Shown in pieces: positions 16,633 through 25,706 of a stretch of DNA of 64,000 nucleotides. Position 1 is the first letter of the stretch, and each line of letters starts with the position of its first letter. Position numbers and translations under genes: made by a program. The stretch is from DATFVJ01 sp963851085 (lineage in GTDB: Bacteria > Actinomycetota > Actinomycetes > Streptosporangiales > Streptosporangiaceae), in the NCBI GenBank assembly GCA_963851085.1, contig CAWKNX010000019.1, positions 186,001 to 250,000 of the forward strand, read 5' to 3'. The notes below the pieces were generated by a model. The model worked only from the letters and a program-made list of their open reading frames with translations, was not told the origin of the DNA and searched no databases.

Positions 16633-17655
16633 TCAGCCCATGGTGGCTCTTCGAATGGCGGCGCGGATCACCTTCGCGGTCAGGGCCGGATCAGCTTGCC
16701 CGCCGACTGAGGTATTGGTGAGCAGAAGTACCGACCCTCCGGCGGAGGCAAGCACGATGTCCATGCTGAGCGGGATCCCGGCCAGCATGCCGGTGGCGCG
16801 GTAGGCGTGACCGTGGCCGCCTGCCGGCCGGTCCGGGACCGGGGCCAGGGCCAGGCGGACGCGATGTCCCTCCTCGGTCACCGTGACCGAGGCACATCCC
16901 GCAAGGGCTCGCGTGAGCTTGGCGGTCAGCTCGCTGGCCGTCGCGCCAGCAGGCGTGACGAGCGCCTCGTCGAGCCACGGCCCCACCGGGAGCCTGAAGA
17001 ACTCCACCTGCTGATGCAACCCGGTACCGCTGGTCATCAGCCCTTCCAGGCCAGAGCATCCGGTCAGGTGCGACGGGAGATTGCGGCGATCAAGCGGCCG
17101 GGCGATGAAGCCGGCCGGCAGATCGCCCACGCGTAGCAGCCGCCCCCGCGTACGCGGCGATGCTGGCGGCGGGCTCGGCGTAGCCGACTGCCGGGCGGAT
17201 GCCGAGTGACGCGGCGCGGCAGAACCGCCGCCCAGTCCGCAACCGCTTACGGCCAGGCCCGTGACAAGCATTCCGGCCACAGCACGCCCAGCGGCGCCCA
17301 TAAAGCGGCCGACCAGCGGATCGTTGTCGACATAGACGATCCTCGATTCGGGGGCGATCCGCTGGGCGACCTTATGGGTGTTGTCGACGGTCGGTAGCCC
17401 GGTACCGATATCCAGGAACTGGCGGATCCCCGCGTCGGCGGCCAGGAACCGCACCACGCGGGCGAGGAAGTGGCGCGAGGCGCGGGCGATATCGGCGATC
17501 TCCGGCAGGACGGCGAGCGTCTGGTCACCGGCCTGGCGGTCGACGGGATCGTTGCCTTTGCCACCCAGCCAGTAGTTCCAGATCCGGGCCCAATGCCGCA
17601 CGGTGGTGTCGATCGTGGGCGGGGGCCGGTCGTGGCCGTCCACGTCGTCTGTCAC
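16633..17655 (-). CDS. In-frame chimera: truncated DUF574 methyltransferase plus lipoprotein
   Basis: 340 residues from GTG 17655 (GAGGAG ten bases upstream). Residues 1-118 are the N-terminal part of an actinomycete SAM-methyltransferase (DUF574): ARIWNYWLGGKGNDPVDRQA, then GIRQFLDIGTGLPT and VYVDNDPLV, where the family continues with the rest of the Rossmann fold. Here the frame passes directly into MGAAGRAVAGMLVTGLAVSG followed by C: a lipoprotein signal peptide with lipobox AVSGC and a ~200-residue secreted domain (WLDEALVTPAGATASELTAK). The lipoprotein part could start at ATG 17301, but that ATG has no ribosome-binding site. A deletion joining the two genes is the simplest explanation. 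Confidence 0.7.
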   Translation of the reverse strand: MTDDVDGHDRPPPTIDTTVRHWARIWNYWLGGKGNDPVDRQAGDQTLAVLPEIADIARASRHFLARVVRFLAADAGIRQFLDIGTGLPTVDNTHKVAQRIAPESRIVYVDNDPLVGRFMGAAGRAVAGMLVTGLAVSGCGLGGGSAAPRHSASARQSATPSPPPASPRTRGRLLRVGDLPAGFIARPLDRRNLPSHLTGCSGLEGLMTSGTGLHQQVEFFRLPVGPWLDEALVTPAGATASELTAKLTRALAGCASVTVTEEGHRVRLALAPVPDRPAGGHGHAYRATGMLAGIPLSMDIVLASAGGSVLLLTNTSVGGQADPALTAKVIRAAIRRATMG

Positions 17656-17900
17656 CGGACGGTATCTCCTCGTGCTGCGTGTGCGCCTGCCTGGAGGAGA
17701 TTCACCACCTCCAGGTGGCACTGTGATCATCCACCTCAGGTCCTGCTGTGCGTTGCAATCCCGGAATCTGAGCATACGGCTGCAGCCCGGAAGCAAGCCG
17801 GGCGGTGGCGGCCGGTGCCATGCCGCGGCAGCCGTTATGGATATTGGTACTGAACGGCTGCCGTGGCGTGTCACGTTATTGCGTGCGGGCGTACCCGCCC

Positions 17901-18059
17901 TCAGTTCGTGAGGGCGCCCAGCCGCTCGCGTAGCTTGGTGGCCTCATTCCGTACAACGGCCTCAACGGCAACGTCCTCGGTCGGGAGCTTCTCCCAGCTT
18001 CCGACGACGGAGATAACCCACCGCACACTGGATGCTGCCGGGCAGCCAGTCGTGCCCAC
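17901..18059 (-). CDS. Small hypothetical protein, ~52 aa
   Basis: The frame ending at 17901 reads SVRWVISVVGSWEKLPTEDV, then EAVVRNEATKLRERLGALTN, a natural-looking amphipathic C-terminus. The start is uncertain: GTG 18059, or TTG 18065 with GGAG eight bases away. It may be the tail of a longer gene whose upstream part has a different frame. Not recognised. Confidence 0.3.
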   Translation of the reverse strand: MGTTGCPAASSVRWVISVVGSWEKLPTEDVAVEAVVRNEATKLRERLGALTN

Positions 18060-19026
18060 TACCAACCGTCAGTCTCCACTTTGCCCGGTCCACCCGTACG
18101 CGTGTCTTTGGCAGTGGCCAAGCCGCACCGACCGGTGGATGCGCGTGCCTGCTTCCGGCGGGTACTCCACGTTCGGTGGCCAGCTGACGAGGGACCGTCA
18201 TCGCGGCATTACTGGATCTTGCGGAGCGCCAACGGCGGGTCATGTCGCCGGCAAAACCAGCATCCCCGGCCAGCGGGCCATCACCGGCTCGGCGTCGGGC
18301 CCGGTGGCGATCACCACATGCGCAGCGGTGACGCTGCCTCCCAGGGCAAGCCGCCACCCGGCACCCGCGGCTGGACTACACCGGCGAGGCGAGCCGCCAT
18401 ACCGTGGCCTACGCGCTGCTGGCGCTGTACCGCAAGGGACTCGTAACCCGTCAACGGCTAACCCGTGAACGGCTGGGCCGCCAGGCGTGGCTGTACCGGC
18501 CGTGCCTGCCTCTGGCGGTCCATCTCGCGACCCTGGTGGCCGATTTGCTGAACGGCGCGCGCGTTGCCGAACTGCTCATAGCTGTCCGCCTGAGCCTGAA
18601 CGAAAAGGAGTGCCGCTGCGCTGTTCGGGATCGAAACTGTGAGATGGAGCGGCCATGGGACTGGATCTCGAAAGACCCAGATCTCCACTGCCTAGGGGCC
18701 TGAGTTCGAAAGCTTTCTCGACGGCCAGAAGGAAAAAGACTACCCCGGTGCGCGGACTGGTCAGGCGGCAGCTACTGAGTCCAAAGACTCCCAGCCGCAA
18801 CAGTCCTGACCTCGAGCTGACCCGACGATAAGCAGTTTTCTCGTGCGGCGTCCGCGACAGTGGCATCGCCGCCGTGCAGCTCCGTGGTTCGCGGGCTTCC
18901 CCGAGGGCCGCCAGGCTATCGCCGCCCTCATCCACCACGCTGCCCGCGCAGCACCGCACTCGGCTCGGGGCACCGCGGCGGCACGGACACGATGCCCGCC
19001 GGGGGGTGGCCAGAAACAGGGAACGA
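18060..19026. other. Degenerate intergenic region
   Basis: Nearly 1 kb with only one supported piece, the helix-turn-helix remnant at 18371-18703. Open frames on both strands are short and lack protein-like composition. It lies between the chimera and the GH12 gene and looks like decayed sequence. Confidence 0.5.
18371..18703 (+). pseudogene. Helix-turn-helix regulator remnant
   Basis: In frame from 18371: LDYTGEASRHTVAYALLALY, then RKGLVTR and GRQAWLYRP. The pattern (TVxYALxxLxxKGLVTR followed by an AWLYRP strand) resembles the winged helix of BlaI/PadR-like repressors. No start codon with a ribosome-binding site precedes it and the N-terminal helix is missing. The C-terminal end after NGARVAELL may be foreign sequence. 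Confidence 0.35.
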
Positions 19027-20004
19027 TCAGCTGGTGTTCACTGAGAAATTGGTAAAGGTGAAGGTCGCGGGAGCGCCGTTTGTTGACACGATCTCAGCAC
19101 CGTAGTCTATCTGGCCCAGCGTGGAGCTAGCGGGCATCCATCCCTTCGCGATAATCCAGTTGAACAATTCAAGCAGGCTCAGGGTCCCTGAGGTGAAGTT
19201 CGTGTTGGCAACGAACGCGATGTAGCTGCCGTTCTTCCATACCCTGTAGGTCCGCCCGCCGAAGGTAACAGTCCCTTCGACAGAGCCGGCTGGCACTTGA
19301 TTACAGTTCTCGGTCCAGATCATGACCTCGGTCGAGCCGGAACTGGCGACGCCGTTAATCCAGATATCGTAGGCATCTTCGTAGATCCCGGCATGCGGGC
19401 TCGTCTCAGCGAAGGTGCTGGAAATCTTATGAAACGAACTGATCGCCGGCTCATTGAAATCCTCATGGACGTTCGGGTACGTTTTAACGGCGCCATCACC
19501 GCGATCATTGTTCATGTCGGCCACCGCATACCAGTTGTTGTATGCGCAGGCATAGAGGGTCTGCGTAACGCTGTATCCGCTGATGTTCCACATGTCGTTG
19601 TAGACGTAATAACGGCCGTCGCTCCAGCCCCCGCTGGCGTCCGACGTCACGAACTGAGGCTTCGTGCAGTGCTTGGATACGGGAGCCGGAGCCGCAGCGC
19701 TGCCGTGAGCAGGCATAGAGGCTGGCACGCGCGAAACTCGGGGGGCTGGCATCAGAACGGGGGCGGGCTGAGAGGTATAGGCGGGCGTTGCGCTATAGGC
19801 GTCATTGCGGCCCGAAGCAGCGCCGCGAGTAATATCGTCGGCGCCCGCCGAGCCAGTGCCGTTGCCTTGACCCTTACCCAGATGGCGAACGGCCGCGAGT
19901 GCCCCAGCGGACAGCAGGACACCGATGATAATGATGCTGATGATTACGCCGGGCCGCCCGAACAGAACGGATCCGCGACGCTGAGGTTGGCTTGATCTAT
20001 TCAT
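19027..20004 (-). CDS. Secreted or membrane-anchored GH12 endoglucanase
   Basis: 325 residues: a short basic N-terminus, a transmembrane helix (about residues 20-42), a Pro/Ala/Ser linker (to ~110) and a GH12 domain. GH12 marks are the opening YYVYNDMWNISGYSVTQTLY, NWYAVADMN, KTYPNVHEDF, the nucleophile Glu in EVMIWTEN and the acid/base Glu in QIDYGAEIVS near the end. Family knowledge: these enzymes cut beta-1,4-glucan or xyloglucan. The length of the catalytic domain is normal. No ribosome-binding site is evident before ATG 20004, so it may be leaderless. Confidence 0.85.
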   Translation of the reverse strand: MNRSSQPQRRGSVLFGRPGVIISIIIIGVLLSAGALAAVRHLGKGQGNGTGSAGADDITRGAASGRNDAYSATPAYTSQPAPVLMPAPRVSRVPASMPAHGSAAAPAPVSKHCTKPQFVTSDASGGWSDGRYYVYNDMWNISGYSVTQTLYACAYNNWYAVADMNNDRGDGAVKTYPNVHEDFNEPAISSFHKISSTFAETSPHAGIYEDAYDIWINGVASSGSTEVMIWTENCNQVPAGSVEGTVTFGGRTYRVWKNGSYIAFVANTNFTSGTLSLLELFNWIIAKGWMPASSTLGQIDYGAEIVSTNGAPATFTFTNFSVNTS

Positions 20005-20605
20005 AACGTTAGCGATGCTTAATGCTAGTGATGGTTCGGCGCAGGCAAATCTCAGCCAAGATGCCCATCACTTCGATGAGATCTCAGGCCGACAGCGGAG
20101 CGGTTAGCCACTCCTGGTAAGTCCTGATCGTACATATTCGGCGGGCAGGACATACCCAGAACACGAAGATCTGTGCGAGGCGACACGCCCGCCGCGTCGG
20201 CTTGCAGCCGGCCGACCGCACCGCCAACGCCAGGACGTCCCTCAGCTGCCACCCCAACGGCACCGCGATGCGCTGGCCCACGGCCGCGCGCCTGAACCGG
20301 CTTCGGCGGCGCACCCATCGCGGCAGAGTCGGAAGTTCGTGCGAACCTGCCGCACACAGATCAACCGGTCGACGGGCACTTGATTGAGGTCGGGCAGACA
20401 ACAGTCCGGCCGAGCAGGCCGTAGCGCGGCGAGCTTGGCCAGTTCGGCCGCACCAGACCGAGGTGCTGGTCGATGCGGATGATCAGCCTGATCGAGTGAC
20501 CCGCAGTGGGGCCGAACCAAGCCCGGGGCCCGTTGTCGCGAAATCAATGGTCAGCGGACTTGAGTTCAGGCGGCTTGTCGTTGTGTAGCGCGGACGATCG
20601 CTTCT
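20005..20605. other. Non-coding or decayed region
   Basis: Between the GH12 gene and the anti-sigma gene. Overlapping short frames exist on both strands but none is recognised and none has a ribosome-binding site. It may hold remains of a transposase, but I could not show this. Confidence 0.4.
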
Positions 20606-21319
20606 TTAAACTCGGACCGGTCCCTTCAGCACCACCGGACCGGTTTGGGCGGGTTTGCCGTTCGCCTGCTCTCGGGTGATCTTCATGATCGAGAACTCTC
20701 GGGGGTCGGCCCAGGTCGACATGCTGACCTGGGCCGACCCGTCTGGCTTCACTTCGAATGTGCCGGCACTGACCCGGTCCAGATGGCCGGGGCCATCGTC
20801 GGGGCGGGAGTACCAGCATTCATAGAAGCCCTGCTCACGTAGGTCTTTTAGGCCGTGGACTGACAGTTGGACGGACCAGCCGTTTGCGGTCTCGTGGGCG
20901 GTCGCCTGTCCGGTGGCCGACCCACCGAGTCCGCCAGCGGCTGTCCGGATGGGGGCCAGCCGGATATGGACGGATGTGCCGGGTTGCGGCCTGAAATGCA
21001 CGACGGCGAGCCCAGCCAAGAAGACGATGCCGGCTGCGGCGGACGCAAGCCAGCTGGTCCGCCGCCGTCGCTGGCGAGCGGCGGCCGCCCGTTGCACAGC
21101 CCCCAGCGTGCGGGCCTGCAGGTCGGTCGGCAGCTCAGCTGCCGGCGCGGCGGTGTCAAGCAGCCGGCGAACCGGCCGGAGCCGTTCCAGCTCAGCCGCG
21201 CAGCCGGCGCAGTCCCGCAAGTGGCCCGGGAACTCGGCCGACTCATGAGAGCCGAGCGCGCCGAGCGCCCAACCGGCCACCTCCGCATGCACTCTCGCGT
21301 CGGCGCGATCCTCAGACAT
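20606..21319 (-). CDS. rskA: Anti-sigma-K-type factor
   Basis: 237 residues. N-terminal zinc-binding anti-sigma domain with HLRDCAGC (the HxxxCxxC motif), a basic region, one transmembrane helix (LASAAAGIVFLAGLAVVHF), and an extracytoplasmic RskA domain ending with EFSIMKITREQANGKPAQTG. It holds the partner sigma factor at the membrane until a signal triggers proteolysis. The ATG lies inside the 3' end of the sigma gene (8-bp overlap), a coupled arrangement typical of sigK-rskA. A decayed copy lies at 24479-24790. Confidence 0.88.
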   Translation of the reverse strand: MSEDRADARVHAEVAGWALGALGSHESAEFPGHLRDCAGCAAELERLRPVRRLLDTAAPAAELPTDLQARTLGAVQRAAAARQRRRRTSWLASAAAGIVFLAGLAVVHFRPQPGTSVHIRLAPIRTAAGGLGGSATGQATAHETANGWSVQLSVHGLKDLREQGFYECWYSRPDDGPGHLDRVSAGTFEVKPDGSAQVSMSTWADPREFSIMKITREQANGKPAQTGPVVLKGPVRV

Positions 21320-21899
21320 CGAAACCTCGCTCCACGAGCGCAACGCGCAACGCCCGTAGACCGTGGAACATGCGGGTTTTCACCGTGCCCAGCGGGATCT
21401 CCAGCCGGTCGGCGATCTCCGATTGGGTGAGCCCCTCGTCATGCGCCAGCGTGATCACGTCCCGCTGTGCCGGGCTGAGTGACTCCAGCGCCTCGCGGAT
21501 CGATAGCCGCTGCGTGATCCGCTCTTCGATGTCATCATCGTCTGCCGGGTCGCTGCCCTCGGGCAGCACTGCCAGCGGCCGGTTCGCCGGCCGCCTCCGC
21601 ACATCGACCGCGACGCTGCGCGCGATCACGAAAAGGTACGTACCCACGCTGGCGCGGGCGAAATCGAAGCGGCCCGCCGTCCGCCACAACCGGACGAAGC
21701 ACTCCTGCACCACCTCCTCAGCCAGATGCGGGTCACCGAGCGACTGCAGCCCGAATCCGTACAGCCGACGCGCGTACCGGCGGTACAGCTCGGCGAGTGG
21801 CGCGCCCACATCGCCCGCGGCCACTAATGCGAGAAGGCCGGCCTCTTCAAGTGCCAACTGCTCCTGCTCGCCGCTTCTGGCCACTGTGCGGAGCTGCAT
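21312..21899 (-). CDS. sigK: ECF sigma factor (SigK type)
   Basis: 195 residues. Region 2: AELYRRYARRLYGFGLQSL, then EEVVQECFVRLWRTAGRFD; region 4: SLSPAQRDVITLAHDEGLTQ and EIADRLEIPLGTVKTRMFHG. This is an extracytoplasmic-function sigma factor controlled by the anti-sigma factor encoded directly behind it. Such pairs usually activate their own promoter. No clear −35/−10 could be assigned upstream of ATG 21899. Confidence 0.9.
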   Translation of the reverse strand: MQLRTVARSGEQEQLALEEAGLLALVAAGDVGAPLAELYRRYARRLYGFGLQSLGDPHLAEEVVQECFVRLWRTAGRFDFARASVGTYLFVIARSVAVDVRRRPANRPLAVLPEGSDPADDDDIEERITQRLSIREALESLSPAQRDVITLAHDEGLTQSEIADRLEIPLGTVKTRMFHGLRALRVALVERGFDV

Positions 21900-22111
21900 C
21901 AGCTCGTATACGGTGCAGTCCTGGCACCCGGTTCAAAAGTCCCGAAGCTGTGCTGCCGAGCGCCACCATTCACGCCCGCGTCTGTGTGTCGGCCAACACT
22001 CGTCATAAGTGACCCCCCGTTCAGCCACGCTGCGGCAGAAACGACATGATGACCGACTAGCGCGACGGTGTCAGCATAGAGGTCATCAGCCGACCGGGCC
22101 TCGTCACCCTG

Positions 22112-22344
22112 GTGGTACTGCGTACCCAGTCACCGCCTGCGGCGCTGGCGGCGATATACGGGATGGACCGCTCCACGGTCACCCGGGCAGCCCGCGAGAT
22201 CCGGCCGCTGCTCGATGGCCGCGGCTACGCTATCCCGCACGGCCAGCGGCTGCACAGCCTGGTGGATGTGTTCGCCTACGCGGACGCCCACGGCGTCAAG
22301 CTGCGCCTCGACGGCAGCGAGATCCAGGTCCGCCTGCCCAGGGT
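22112..22344 (+). pseudogene. IS5-like (DDE_Tnp_4 type) transposase remnant
   Basis: The frame reads YGMDRSTVTRAAREIRPLLD, then HSLVDVFAYADAHGVKLRLD, and GSEIQVRLPR. This matches the N-terminal HTH and the first conserved block of actinomycete IS5-family transposases with a DDE_Tnp_4 domain. The rest of the transposase, including its DDE residues, is missing, and no terminal inverted repeats are visible. Confidence 0.6.
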
Positions 22345-22639
22345 GCCCGCTGTCGGCCCAGACTGGGGGCGGCATTCGGGTCGCGGAGTCATAGGCGTGG
22401 CTGGTTAGGTTGGCACATCTGGTGGGTTCTGACAGCACGAACTCATCGATTCGGCCGCAGAAGGACTCGATCATGGTCAAGGCGATGCGGAACGCCGCAA
22501 GGGCCGACGGGTTGTCCTCGCGGGGCACAGTTCAAGGGACCGCAGGCGCGGGCAGCCCGGTCAACATGCAGGGGTCGCAACTGGTGCGTGGGCCAGTCCA
22601 AGGCGCGAGTCCGTTGGGGGCAGGACCGTGAACCACGTC
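22345..22639. other. No supported gene
   Basis: Short stretch between the transposase remnant and the remnant of the sigma-linked gene. A minus-strand frame contains IALTMIESFCGRIDEFVLSE, which may be a small protein or a fragment, but it has no ribosome-binding site that I can support. Confidence 0.3.
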
Positions 22640-23043
22640 GGCCCTGCCGCACGGGCAGGCAGGCTGGATCAGCAAGGCCCGGACGTGAACGCGACCGCGA
22701 TCCCGTCGGGCGCCATGCCACCAGCCGGAGGAGTTGTCGGCGAGAACGGCCTGCCTGGTGGGCCCGAGTGTCTCGACCGGCGTCGTCGTCCGCGCCGGCG
22801 AGCGGCTATCAGAGCGTCTGAAGGTGGCCGGGTTCGACGCGGCGATGCAGGGCGGGCCGGTCGCCCGAACCGGTGCTGCGCTTGCGAGCACCCCAGCCAA
22901 CGTCCTCAACCCCCGAGCCCTGGGGTGTCGGCCTCGACGCCGACACCGCGGCGGGCACCCCGGGCCGCGGGCTACCGGACCTCATCGTGATCAACAGTGC
23001 CGACTTTGGTGTCTACACTCCCAATCCCGGTACCCTGCGCTGA
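22640..23043 (+). pseudogene. Remnant of an unrecognised gene linked to the sigma locus (copy 1)
   Basis: In successive frames: GPDVNATAI, then LVGPSVSTGVVVRAGERLSE, AAMQGGPVARTGAAL, NVLNP and finally LDADTAAGTPGRGLPDLIVI with NSADFGVYTPN to a TGA at 23043. At least two frame changes are needed. The same gene, at DNA and protein level, is found again at 25190-25510 beside the decayed sigma copy. The family is not recognised. Confidence 0.45.
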
Positions 23044-23502
23044 CCTCATCCAGGGCCCGTGAATGGACACCAAGAAGCCAGGAAGGCAGCTTCCGGGAAC
23101 GACACGCAGGCTGATCAGGGCCAGCGTGACGCTGACCTGCGGCCGACCGGACCGTGCCGGGACCCTGAGGCCGCCTGCAGCTTCCAACGAGAAAATCCTC
23201 AGCGGTCTTGAACCGCTTGCCGTGTAGCGGCCGTAATTCCATCAACACAACCACACAGAAGGTCCTCGATCGTCCTCGAGCTTATTCAAGGCCCTAACTC
23301 CGGGACCACACCATGGCCCTTACTTTCGTAGTTTCCGAATCGTTGATCATGATAACAGGGGTCTTTGAATAAGCCCTCCTAGCCGGGTAAGTGGCCTGCA
23401 CGTGCAGACCGGGCTCAACGAGACTGCCCGGCTGGCGGTTGAACGACACTCAATGCCGGGTCTCGTCGGTGCTAACGGACAAGACACAGTGAGGGATCAG
23501 CC
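23044..23502. other. Leader region of the secreted transglycosylase gene
   Basis: No gene is supported. Part of it is less GC-rich (23330-23370). The stretch gagac...cccggc (from about 23420) can pair loosely with gccgggtctc (about 23456), so a structured leader is possible, but I cannot name a riboswitch. Confidence 0.4.
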
Positions 23503-24279
23503 ATGCATAAGAGAACCCGCTGGATCTCCATAGTGACGGCTGGAGGGCTGCTTCTCACAGCAACAGCGGCCGTGGCCAGCCATAATGCTGGTCCCGCACC
23601 CGGGCGTACTGCCCTGGAAGCCGATGCGGCATCTCTACCACCTATAAGCCTCGACAACTGCCCTACGCTTTCGGAGGGATACCAGGGCGGCTGTGTCGGC
23701 CAGCTGCAAACCGAACTCAACACCGATGACAACGCCGGCTTGCCCGTTGACGGGATATTCGGCCCTTTGACATGGCAGGCGGTCGTTAACTTCCAGCAGG
23801 AAAACGGCGTTATCCCGGCAGAAGGCATCGTGGGACCCCAGACCAAGGCGGCACTAGATAACGCCAACTCGGCGCCGTCGCCTGGCATGGTCATCAACCA
23901 GGTTTCCCCGGACGCTGCCACTGTGGCGAGCTACGAAACGTATGCGAAGTACTTGCTCGCGGCCCGCGGATGGGCTGGCCAGTGGGAATCGTTCGACGCG
24001 CTCGTGATGTCGGAGTCCGGCTGGAACCCGACCATTAAAAACCCGTCATCGGGAGCGCTCGGGATAGCTCAGGCACTCGGCCACGGGACCGCGAACACGA
24101 CCGGTTCGCTCGGTAATGAGTACGGAAATTTCGGCACCCCGGATTCAATCTGTAAAGCGGCTAACAGTGGCAACGGCCCGGCGCAGATTGAATGGATGCT
24201 CAACTACATCGCCCGGAACGGGAATTTCAGCGACCCGAACAGCGCATGGGCGTATCACCAAGCGAACAACAGTTACTAA
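23503..24279 (+). CDS. Secreted peptidoglycan-binding/lytic transglycosylase-like protein
   Basis: 258 residues: signal peptide (MHKRTRWISIVTAGGLLLTA), a PG_binding_1 repeat (VGQLQTELN, VDGIFGPLTWQAVVNFQQEN and GIVGPQTKAAL) and a C-terminal SLT-like domain with ALVMSESGWNP (catalytic Glu in SESGW), GALGIAQALG and WAYHQANN. It probably cuts or remodels peptidoglycan outside the cell. GAGGG precedes ATG 23503. Its GC content is lower than that of its neighbours. Confidence 0.85.
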   Translation: MHKRTRWISIVTAGGLLLTATAAVASHNAGPAPGRTALEADAASLPPISLDNCPTLSEGYQGGCVGQLQTELNTDDNAGLPVDGIFGPLTWQAVVNFQQENGVIPAEGIVGPQTKAALDNANSAPSPGMVINQVSPDAATVASYETYAKYLLAARGWAGQWESFDALVMSESGWNPTIKNPSSGALGIAQALGHGTANTTGSLGNEYGNFGTPDSICKAANSGNGPAQIEWMLNYIARNGNFSDPNSAWAYHQANNSY

Positions 24280-24478
24280 CTTGTAAAGAGCGCATATTTA
24301 GTTCCCGCGCACCGGATCCTCGCCGGGGAGTTCCTTGGGGTCCATGGACCTTCCATGGACCAGCCGAGGCAAAGGGGACGCATAAGCTGTCGATTAAGGC
24401 GCAAGCGGCATGGTGAACACGGGGATGGGCGCCGGCTGCAAGACTGGGGAAACGTGACGCCGATAGCTATCGCGGCAA

Positions 24479-24790
24479 TCACGGCAACGGCCAGCGCCTC
24501 CGGATGCTCCGCCGCCGACAGACAGCTTTCTTGGCTGTCCGCTCGAGGCTAGCGAAGGTGCGAGCCTGCAGGTCCGCGGGGAGATCCTCTTCTGCTGAGG
24601 ACCTCGCAGCGGGCGCGGCTGTCTTGAGCAGCCGGGTCACTGGTTCGAGTTCCGCGACAGCCGCCCGGCATTCGGTGCAGGACTCCAGATGCCCCTTGAA
24701 GCGCTCTGCCTCCTCAGGATCCAACGCACCAAGCACCCAGCCGGCCGCCTCCGGATGCCCCACATCTAGGTGCGCGTCACGATCCGGCAC
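24479..24790 (-). pseudogene. Truncated anti-sigma factor, copy of rskA
   Basis: The start MPDRDAHLDVGHPEAAGWVL, then AERFKGHLESCTECRAAVAE, matches the zinc-binding part of the RskA protein encoded at 20606. The frame then ends in KKAVCRRRSIRRRW; the membrane helix and outer domain are missing. The 5' end still overlaps the sigma fragment, as in the intact locus. Confidence 0.65.
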
Positions 24791-25160
24791 GGAACCCTCG
24801 CTCGATCAGCTCGGCTCGCGGCGCCCTCAGCCTGTGGAACATCCGCATATTCACGGTCGCAAGCGGCAACTCGAGCCGGTCGGCGATCGGTGACTGAGTC
24901 AGGCCCTCCTTATGCACCAGCCTCAGCACCTCCCGGCGCGCTGGGCTCAGCGAGTCCAGCGCCTCACGCACAGGCTCTTCAGAATCGGGTCCCACGCGAT
25001 CCAGCTGGGGCGGCAGCTCAGCATCCTCCACCGGCACCAGCGGGCGCTTCGGCGGGCTATTTGCGGACGTCGGCCGCAACACGTGCGGCCGATCACAGAC
25101 AAGTACCTCGCCACGGTACCGCGATCCGCGTCAAACCGCTCTCCATCCGGAATACCGGTC
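24777..25160 (-). pseudogene. Frameshifted ECF sigma factor, copy of sigK
   Basis: Region 4 is intact in one frame: LDSLSPARREVLRLVHKEGL, then LELPLATVNMRMFHRLRAPR. Region 2 appears upstream in another frame (ERFDADRGTVARYLSVIGRT), matching GRFDFARASVGTYLFVIARS of the intact sigma factor. The N-terminal half of region 2 is missing. With the truncated anti-sigma gene this makes a decayed second sigma locus. Confidence 0.65.
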
Positions 25161-25189
25161 CAGGCGGGTACACCGCCGCAAGCTACCGC

Positions 25190-25510
25190 GCTCCGTGCCA
25201 CCACAGCGGACCTGCCCTACGGACCGGCGGGCTCGATCAGCATTGGCCCGAACGTGAATGCCACCGAGATCCTGTTCGACACCTCAAGCCAGCGGGTCGA
25301 GTGGCTCCAGAGAATGGCCTGCCCGGTGGGCCCGAACGTCTCGACCGGCTTCGTCGTGCGCGCCGACGAGCGGCTGTCGCAGCATCTGACGGTGACCGGT
25401 TCGACGCGACGTGCCGGCGGCGCTGGTAGCCGAACTGGTGCTCGGCGCCAAGGTAACGTCATCAACCCCGACCTGGACGCCGATACCGGGGCATCAAAGC
25501 CCGGGGTACC
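25190..25510 (+). pseudogene. Remnant of the same unrecognised gene (copy 2)
   Basis: Reads PYGPAGSISIGPNVNATEIL, then RMACPVGPNVSTGFVVRADE and INPDLDADTGASKPG. It is similar to 22640-23043 over most of its length, at DNA level too, and lies in the same divergent position relative to a sigma gene. No intact start or stop. Confidence 0.5.
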
Positions 25511-25535
25511 GGACCTGCTGGCCCTCGCCGCGGTG

Positions 25536-25706
25536 GTGATTCCCGCCGGGTGCAGGCACGCGCACTACAGGCCGGCCCCGCGCGGTGCCGCGTCGGCGAT
25601 CTGGCCGCTCAATTGCGGCCCGTGCGAGAGGGAGCTTGACGGCGGCCCGCTGTGGGGGCGGATGCCACCGAGGGACTATCAGGCGAGTACGAGGGGGGTG
25701 GCCTGA
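25536..25706 (+). CDS. Small integrative-element protein (CRHAHYRP type)
   Basis: 56 residues beginning MIPAGCRHAHYRPAPRG, then AIWPLNCGPCERELDGGPLW. Small proteins with CRHAHYRPxPRG...WPLNCGxCER recur in actinomycete integrative elements; the Cys/His pattern suggests metal binding. Function unknown. Start GTG 25536 (or 25533) is uncertain. The stop TGA overlaps the next ATG by one base (TGATG). Confidence 0.6.
   Translation: MIPAGCRHAHYRPAPRGAASAIWPLNCGPCERELDGGPLWGRMPPRDYQASTRGVA

Noticed and set aside
17301..17301. Independent lipoprotein gene starting at ATG 17301
   Set aside because: Kept only as an alternative: no ribosome-binding site precedes it and the open frame continues upstream into a recognisable methyltransferase.
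23044..23502. c-di-AMP (ydaO-type) riboswitch before the secreted cell-wall enzyme gene
   Set aside because: Such riboswitches often precede cell-wall hydrolases in actinomycetes, but the conserved sequence blocks could not be found here.
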